Source of the DNA: Saccharicrinis sp. UBA6048
Lineage (GTDB): Bacteria > Bacteroidota > Bacteroidia > Bacteroidales > Marinilabiliaceae
Assembly: GCA_002429115.1 (NCBI GenBank)
Contig: DIYS01000219.1
Coordinates: 1-10,584, forward strand
DNA length: 10,584 nt
Reading direction: 5' to 3'
Numbering within the stretch: the stretch's first letter is position 1; the number at the start of each line of letters is the position of its first letter. A program made the translations under genes and the position numbers. This document shows, piece after piece, positions 6,771 to 10,584 of the stretch. Below the pieces are notes generated by a model, which was not told where the DNA came from, did not search any database, and saw only the letters and a program-made list of their open reading frames with translations.

Positions 6771-7069
6771 TGAAAATCAACCACGCGATTAATGACCAAC
6801 AGAAGCGATTAGCCAGATATGCTAAGGCGCTTGGTCACCCGGTGCGCATCTTCGTATTACAAACCTTAGCAAAGCAGTCGTGTTGCTACAGTGGCGACCT
6901 GACTGAGATATTACCTATTGCCAAGTCCACCCTTTCGCAGCATTTAAAAGAACTTAAAGATGCTGGTCTTATACAGGGAGAAATTGAAGCGCCCCGAATT
7001 AAGTATTGTATAAATAAAGAAAACTGGAAAGAAGCTAAACATCTTTTCAAGTCATTTCTTGAAATATAA
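6770..7069 (+). CDS. arsR: ArsR-family thiol-responsive transcriptional repressor
   Basis: A 99-residue winged-helix ArsR/SmtB repressor. The recognition helix-turn-helix covers about residues 43-69 (DLTEILPIAKSTLSQHLKEL then KDAGLIQGEIE), followed by the wing PRIKYCIN. Cysteines 38 and 39, in the CCYSGDL segment just before the helix-turn-helix, and Cys80 in the wing are the candidate ligands for trivalent arsenic or antimony. This differs from the classical CVC motif of plasmid ArsR but matches a pattern I recall from Bacteroidota relatives. Autoregulation is well supported by the operator overlapping its own start codon. The downstream genes carry a second copy of the operator, so it probably represses the whole cluster until the inducer binds. 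Confidence 0.92.
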   Translation: MKINHAINDQQKRLARYAKALGHPVRIFVLQTLAKQSCCYSGDLTEILPIAKSTLSQHLKELKDAGLIQGEIEAPRIKYCINKENWKEAKHLFKSFLEI

Positions 7070-7086
7070 AAATTTTTTAACCCTGA

Positions 7087-7106
7087 TGTTCGTATTTCCA
7101 CGAACT
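7087..7106. promoter_or_regulatory. ArsR operator 2, upstream of the CxxC protein gene
   Basis: TGTTCG-N8-CGAACT repeats the arm sequences and the 8-base spacer of operator 1, with only the outermost base unpaired. A shifted inverted repeat, TTCGTA (7089-7094) with TACGAA (7106-7111), overlaps it. It lies 28 bases before the start codon at 7134. No clear TAnnTTTG is seen here, so it may act on an unrecognised promoter or on read-through from arsR. Confidence 0.72.
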
Positions 7107-7133
7107 ACGAATATCAAAATAAATAGATCTAAT

Positions 7134-7361
7134 ATGGAAATTAAAGTTTTAGGAACAGGATGTGCTAAGTGTAACTCTCTTGAAGAAGTAACCAAGCAAG
7201 CTGTAGCAGAAAAAGGTATTGAAGCTACTATTGAAAAAGTAGATGATATCATGCAAATCATGAGTTTCGGCGTAATGACAACACCCGCTTTAGTGATCGA
7301 TGGTAAGGTAGTTGTTAAAGGCAAAGTGCCATCGGTAAAAGAAATTAAAGAATTACTTTAA
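7134..7361 (+). CDS. Small CxxC thioredoxin-fold protein (TM0996/MTH895-type, ArsE-like)
   Basis: A 75-residue single-domain redox protein of the short glutaredoxin-like type. The opening strand leads into GTGCAKC (Cys10, Cys13), the redox or metal-binding pair. TTPALVIDG carries the cis-proline (Pro51) expected opposite the active site, and a C-terminal helix (PSVKEIKELL) closes the fold. No signal peptide is seen, so it is cytoplasmic. The ATG at 7134 is preferred because it directly precedes the first strand; an in-frame ATG at 7059 would overlap arsR and run through the operator. In ArsEFG systems, as I recall them, a protein of this type works with ArsF in reducing nitroaromatic arsenicals. 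Its place next to ArsF- and ArsG-type genes supports this, but the assignment to ArsE is inference. Confidence 0.85.
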   Translation: MEIKVLGTGCAKCNSLEEVTKQAVAEKGIEATIEKVDDIMQIMSFGVMTTPALVIDGKVVVKGKVPSVKEIKELL

Positions 7362-7393
7362 AACACTCATTAAATCCCTATTAATTAGACATT

Positions 7394-7900
7394 ATGAACA
7401 AATTAATTTATACATTCCTAACAATCGCAGCACTTGCCACAATGAGCAGTTGCAATACTAAAAAGCAAGAGTCAAAAGAATGCCCTCCGGGATGCACAAA
7501 ATGTGAAACAAGCGTTGCTGTTAAAACTGAAACAAAAGAATGTCCTTCCGGGTGCACAAAATGCGAGTCAGGCACTTCATCCGCTACCAATAATAAGATA
7601 GATAATAGCAAAGTAAGTGTTGTATACTTTCATGCTACCAGACGCTGTGCCACATGCGAGGCGGTTGAAGAGGTGACCAAAGAAACTCTTGCTGAACATT
7701 ACAAAGAGGTCCCTTTCCATTCTATCAACCGTGAAGAAGAAAAAGAATTGGCTAAGAAATACAAAGTTGAATGGCAGACTCTAATGGTTATGAAAGGTGA
7801 TAAAATGGTAAATATTACAAATGAAGCCTTCATGAATGCGCGCACCAAACCTGAAAAGCTAAAAGCACTTTTACAATCAACCATTGATTCAATGTTGTAG
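7394..7900 (+). CDS. arsF: ArsF-family thioredoxin-like lipoprotein with tandem Cys-rich repeats
   Basis: A 168-residue secreted lipoprotein. Residues 1-19 form a signal peptide, and the MSSC lipobox puts the lipidated cysteine at residue 20. Two near-identical units, KECPPGCTKCE (28-38) and KECPSGCTKCE (48-58), follow, each with three cysteines and spaced exactly 20 residues. From about residue 73 comes a thioredoxin-like domain: strand VSVVYFHA, then RRCATCE (Cys85, Cys88), then the helix EEVTKETL and the strands VEWQTLMVMKGDKMVNITN. The domain matches what I recognise as the nitrophenyl compound nitroreductase subunit ArsF family. It is probably anchored in the envelope, with the six repeat cysteines available for binding soft metals or metalloids or for thiol exchange. 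It sits between an ArsE-like gene and an ArsG-like gene. Family recognition is fairly confident; the substrate is not established by the sequence. Confidence 0.82.
   Translation: MNKLIYTFLTIAALATMSSCNTKKQESKECPPGCTKCETSVAVKTETKECPSGCTKCESGTSSATNNKIDNSKVSVVYFHATRRCATCEAVEEVTKETLAEHYKEVPFHSINREEEKELAKKYKVEWQTLMVMKGDKMVNITNEAFMNARTKPEKLKALLQSTIDSML
7473..7567 (+). repeat. 60-bp-period direct repeat coding for the Cys-rich units
   Basis: Segments 7473-7507 and 7533-7567 are 60 bases apart and match at about 29 of 35 positions. Most differences are synonymous, the protein units differing mainly by P to S. This is consistent with an in-frame duplication kept under selection for the cysteines. Confidence 0.75.
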
Positions 7901-7901
7901 C

Positions 7902-8600
7902 ATGGAAGTATTACAAAATTTATTCGAACAGAGTCAATTACCAATTCTTTCTGCGTTTTTGCTTGGATTGATGACTGCCGTAAGTCCATGTCCGCTGGCT
8001 ACCAATATCACAGCCATTGGTTTTATCAGTAAAGACATCGAAAGCAAAAAGAAAGTATTTACCAATGGATTAGTTTATACACTCGGACGGGGTGTATCCT
8101 ATACCCTACTGGGTTTGCTGTTCTTTTTGGGTGCAGGAGAGATTAATATTTCAGGATTTTTCCAGGAATGGGGTGAAAAGCTATTAGGGCCAATAATGAT
8201 TATCATTGGTTTATTTATGATCGGCGTATTGAAATTCAATATTCCGGGCATGAGCTACCTGACCGACAAAATGGAAAAACAAGCGCGAAACGGTTTCTGG
8301 GGTGCATTTTTACTTGGAATCGTATTTGCTTTGGCTTTTTGTCCTTATAGCGGTGTATTATACTTTGGTATGCTCATCCCAATGACAATTACAAGTGTCA
8401 GCGGCTTATACTTACCAATGGTTTTTGCGATTGCTACGGGAATACCTGTTATCATTTTCGCTTGGTTAATCGCCTTTAGTGTTGGTTCACTTGGCAACGT
8501 TTATAATAAAATGAAGGCTTTTGAATTTTGGTTCCGACGCGTAATAGCCATCCTGTTTATTGGTATTGGCGTTTACTTTGTCTACACTTTACTTTTTTAA
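7902..8600 (+). CDS. arsG: CcdA-like membrane protein, ArsG-family arsenical efflux permease
   Basis: A 232-residue polytopic membrane protein with about six hydrophobic segments, related to CcdA/DsbD transmembrane domains. Two internally related halves each begin with a cysteine-proline motif: LMTAVSPCPLATN (Cys30) and FALAFCPYSGVLYFG (Cys147), the paired cysteines used for thiol chemistry across the membrane in this superfamily. The SPCPLATN form is what I associate with the ArsG family, proposed to export trivalent aminoaromatic arsenicals. The start at 7902 is chosen because this ATG lies one base after the arsF stop. An in-frame TTG at 7884 would overlap arsF and add six residues. The alternative reading is a CcdA-like electron carrier that keeps the lipoprotein ArsF reduced, a plausible partnership given the gene order. 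Confidence 0.82.
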   Translation: MEVLQNLFEQSQLPILSAFLLGLMTAVSPCPLATNITAIGFISKDIESKKKVFTNGLVYTLGRGVSYTLLGLLFFLGAGEINISGFFQEWGEKLLGPIMIIIGLFMIGVLKFNIPGMSYLTDKMEKQARNGFWGAFLLGIVFALAFCPYSGVLYFGMLIPMTITSVSGLYLPMVFAIATGIPVIIFAWLIAFSVGSLGNVYNKMKAFEFWFRRVIAILFIGIGVYFVYTLLF

Positions 8601-8631
8601 TCCTTCAATTGCTTAATAAGCTATAATCAGA

Positions 8632-9675
8632 ATGGAACAAAGAAAAAAAATAAAGCTACTGGTAGTATTAGGAATTGGTATTCCTGCTATCATTGCATTA
8701 TACTGGTGGCTACAACCGATTATAGATCATTTTACTTATAATCTTCTCCCTCTTAAACCTGAAACCCATTTAGGCGAAGCCATTAACTTCTTCTTTTATG
8801 ATACCATTAAAATAGTTATACTGCTATTTTTAATCAGTTCATTAATGGGAGTTGTCAATGTGTATTTTCCTGTTGAGCGCTTAAGAGTCTACCTGACTAC
8901 AAAGAAGATGTATGGGCTACAATACTTTCTTGCTTCATTTTTTGGAGCAGTTACACCTTTTTGCTCCTGCTCTTCTATCCCGTTATTTATTGGATTTGTT
9001 CAGGGAGGAATCCCATTAGGCGTTACCTTTGCTTACCTCATAACATCACCACTTGTTAATGAGGTAGCTGTGGCCATGTTTTTAGGATTGTTTGGATGGA
9101 AAGCCACCTTAATATATGCCGGAAGTGGCATATTACTTGGCATGATCGGCGGATATATACTGGGGAAATTAAAACTGGACAAATACCTCAGCGATTGGGT
9201 GAAACAAATTCAGGATAACGCACAATCTGATGCAAATACCTGGGAGGAAGAAAACACGCCCTTTATCGACCGCTTACCAAGCATTATTGCTGATGGATGG
9301 GGTATCGTTCGAAAAGTGTTGCTCTACGTCATCGTTGGTATTGCCATTGGGGCAGCAATGCACGGTTATGTTCCTGAGAACTTCTTTACCGAGTACTTAT
9401 CTGAAGACAAATGGTATGCGATCCCACTGGCCGTTATTTTAGCGGTTCCGATGTATGCCAATGCAGCTGGCATTGTGCCGGTTATCCAGGTATTTGTTGC
9501 CAAAGGAGTACCACTAGGTACGGCAATTGCATTTATGATGTCAGTTGTTGGCTTATCTTTGCCTGAAGCAACATTACTTAAGAAGGTAATGCAATGGAAG
9601 TTAATTGGTATTTTCTTCGGAACAATAACCCTTTTTATTATTGCACTTGGTTATTTGTTTAATGTAATACTGTAA
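8632..9675 (+). CDS. ArsP/DUF318-family permease with CSCS motif
   Basis: A 347-residue integral membrane permease with about eight hydrophobic segments in two repeats. The first repeat has FFGAVTPFCSCSSIPLFIGF, with Cys111 and Cys113, followed by GVTFAYLITSPLVNE. The second reads PMYANAAGIVPVIQ and GTAIAFMMSVVGLSLPE, without the cysteines. A hydrophilic cytoplasmic loop lies at about 183-222. This fits PF03773, whose ArsP members export trivalent organoarsenicals such as methylarsenite and roxarsone(III). Other members are linked to different metals, so the substrate is inferred from the arsR context. It is the last gene of the cluster, 31 bases after arsG, and is followed by a strong terminator. 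Confidence 0.87.
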   Translation: MEQRKKIKLLVVLGIGIPAIIALYWWLQPIIDHFTYNLLPLKPETHLGEAINFFFYDTIKIVILLFLISSLMGVVNVYFPVERLRVYLTTKKMYGLQYFLASFFGAVTPFCSCSSIPLFIGFVQGGIPLGVTFAYLITSPLVNEVAVAMFLGLFGWKATLIYAGSGILLGMIGGYILGKLKLDKYLSDWVKQIQDNAQSDANTWEEENTPFIDRLPSIIADGWGIVRKVLLYVIVGIAIGAAMHGYVPENFFTEYLSEDKWYAIPLAVILAVPMYANAAGIVPVIQVFVAKGVPLGTAIAFMMSVVGLSLPEATLLKKVMQWKLIGIFFGTITLFIIALGYLFNVIL

Positions 9676-9706
9676 TTACCAACTACATTATAAAGGATTA
9701 TATAAC

Positions 9707-9745
9707 AATCCCCTGATGGTTTTTCCATTGGGGGATTTTCTTTTT
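9707..9745 (+). terminator. Intrinsic terminator of the arsenic-type cluster
   Basis: The arms 9707-9719 and 9725-9737 form a 13-pair stem with two G-T pairs around a TTTTT loop, starting AATCCCC and ending GGGGATT. A T-rich tail (9737-9745) follows. It lies between the convergent permease and ribonuclease Z genes. The minus-strand side lacks a good T-run, so it should mainly serve the plus strand. Confidence 0.9.
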
Positions 9746-9751
9746 AAAGCT

Positions 9752-10584
9752 CTAGCGTTCGATAGTAAAAACATCATTGTCTTTCACCATGACTGTCTTT
9801 TCAAAAACAGCCTTTGCCTCTTCCTCCAATGGTTTTAAATCCCGATAGCGGCTGGAGAAGTGTCCCAATAATAATTTACCTACATTGGCATCACGTGCAA
9901 TGGTTGCTGCCTGTTTTGCAGTGGTATGACTGGTTGATTTTGCCAGATCTTTTAGTTCGTGACCAAAGGTAGCTTCATGATACAACAAATCAACTCCCTC
10001 TATCACTGGAATAATTCTGCGAAGATATCGGGTATCAGAACAAAAAGCATACGATGCTGGTCTGGGCGCGGGTATGATTAATTCTTCTTCCGGCACCATT
10101 TTACCATCTTCTCCAATAAAAGGATGCCCTTCTTTTAAAGCAACAATCTCACGAACCTGTAGTTGATATTTGTGAATCGCTTCCTTTCTTACATTCGGCT
10201 GCTTGGGCTTTTCCTTGAACAGAAATCCACAGGTAGGAACCCTATGTGACAACGGAAAAGATTCAACGGTTACCTTTTTATCTTCATAGATGATTTTCGG
10301 CCCATCGAAAGTCAGGTTGTGAAACACAATTTGATAAGGTAAGTCGGAGCAAAAATAGTTGAGATGTGGTTCGAATAAACCTTTTAAATCTTCATGCGCA
10401 TGAATATGAAGTGCACTTCTTCTGCCCAAAAGCCCGAAGGTAGATATTAATCCCATCAGACCAAAAATATGGTCGCCATGCAGATGAGATAAAAATATAT
10501 GGTTGATTTTAGAAAAATTGACTTTGTTTTTACGCAGTTGCATTTGCGTACCTTCGCCACAATCAATCAAAAAAAACGCTCAGA
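9752..10584 (-). CDS. rnz: Ribonuclease Z, partial (5' end outside window), apparent frameshift near the edge
   Basis: About 272 residues of the zinc endonuclease that trims the 3' end of tRNA precursors, out of a usual length near 305. Visible motifs are IDCGEGTQMQLR, the zinc-binding LSHLHGDH (HxHxDH), the PLSHRVPTCGF histidine, the AFCSDTR aspartate, the HEATF motif and the C-terminal GHFSSRY histidine, so the catalytic core is complete. The first clean codon on this frame is a TTG at 10568-10570 (a Leu codon), not a real start. The family begins some 30 residues earlier with the LTILGSSS strand. Just upstream, the frame meets a TGA at 10580-10582. The other frame gives S-E-R before an 8-base T run, exactly what family members read before FFLIDCGEGTQ, which suggests one missing T. 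It is convergent with the permease gene. Confidence 0.92.

Noticed and set aside
7059..7133. Upstream ATG for the small CxxC protein
   Set aside because: It overlaps the arsR end and would translate the second operator into a residue stretch foreign to the fold. The ATG at 7134 sits right before the first strand.
7884..7901. TTG start for the ArsG-like gene inside arsF
   Set aside because: The ATG at 7902 follows the arsF stop by one base and gives a normal N-terminus; the TTG adds only six residues.

Overview
The window looks like a chromosomal segment of an AT-rich member of the Bacteroidota, probably an anaerobic or facultative environmental lineage. The evidence is weak Shine-Dalgarno signals, an exact TAnnTTTG -7 element in front of arsR, and protein types typical of that phylum: a DUF1987/SiaC protein, an ArsR with a CC/YC cysteine pattern, and an ArsF-type lipoprotein. 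Every identification here comes from reading motifs; no database search was possible.

Left part (1-2063). A 215-bp non-coding stretch is followed by a minus-strand membrane histidine kinase (216-1670) with no response regulator beside it. A 393-bp divergent intergenic region then holds a candidate promoter, a 30-bp-period imperfect repeat and a 16-bp palindrome.

Sulfur operon (2064-6036). Four tightly packed plus-strand genes encode a membrane-anchored octaheme cytochrome c of the tetrathionate reductase (Otr) family, a cytochrome b561-type membrane subunit, a short YeeE/YedE sulfur transporter, and a second YeeE/YedE protein fused to a degenerate rhodanese domain with a C-terminal GGC motif. 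A clear hairpin terminator follows (6064-6093). The simplest reading is a quinol-linked reductase for a sulfur oxyanion, with a transport arm that brings thiosulfate or a related sulfur species into the cell. The kinase may sense something relevant to it, but that rests on position alone.

Middle (6231-6611). A stand-alone SiaC/DUF1987 phosphoprotein gene, with neither its kinase nor its phosphatase nearby.

Arsenic-type cluster (6745-9745). arsR is followed by a small CxxC thioredoxin-fold protein, a Cys-rich thioredoxin-like lipoprotein (ArsF family), a CcdA-like membrane protein (ArsG family) and an ArsP/DUF318 permease with a CSCS motif, ending at a strong terminator. Two copies of the same operator (TGTTCG-N8-CGAAC) sit upstream of arsR and of the next gene, which points to a single ArsR-controlled regulon. 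The set resembles the ArsEFG system for nitroaromatic arsenicals plus an organoarsenical exporter, although the true substrate cannot be read from the sequence.

Right end (9752-10584). A convergent ribonuclease Z gene runs off the window. Its last few codons show an apparent one-base frameshift in an 8-base homopolymer.
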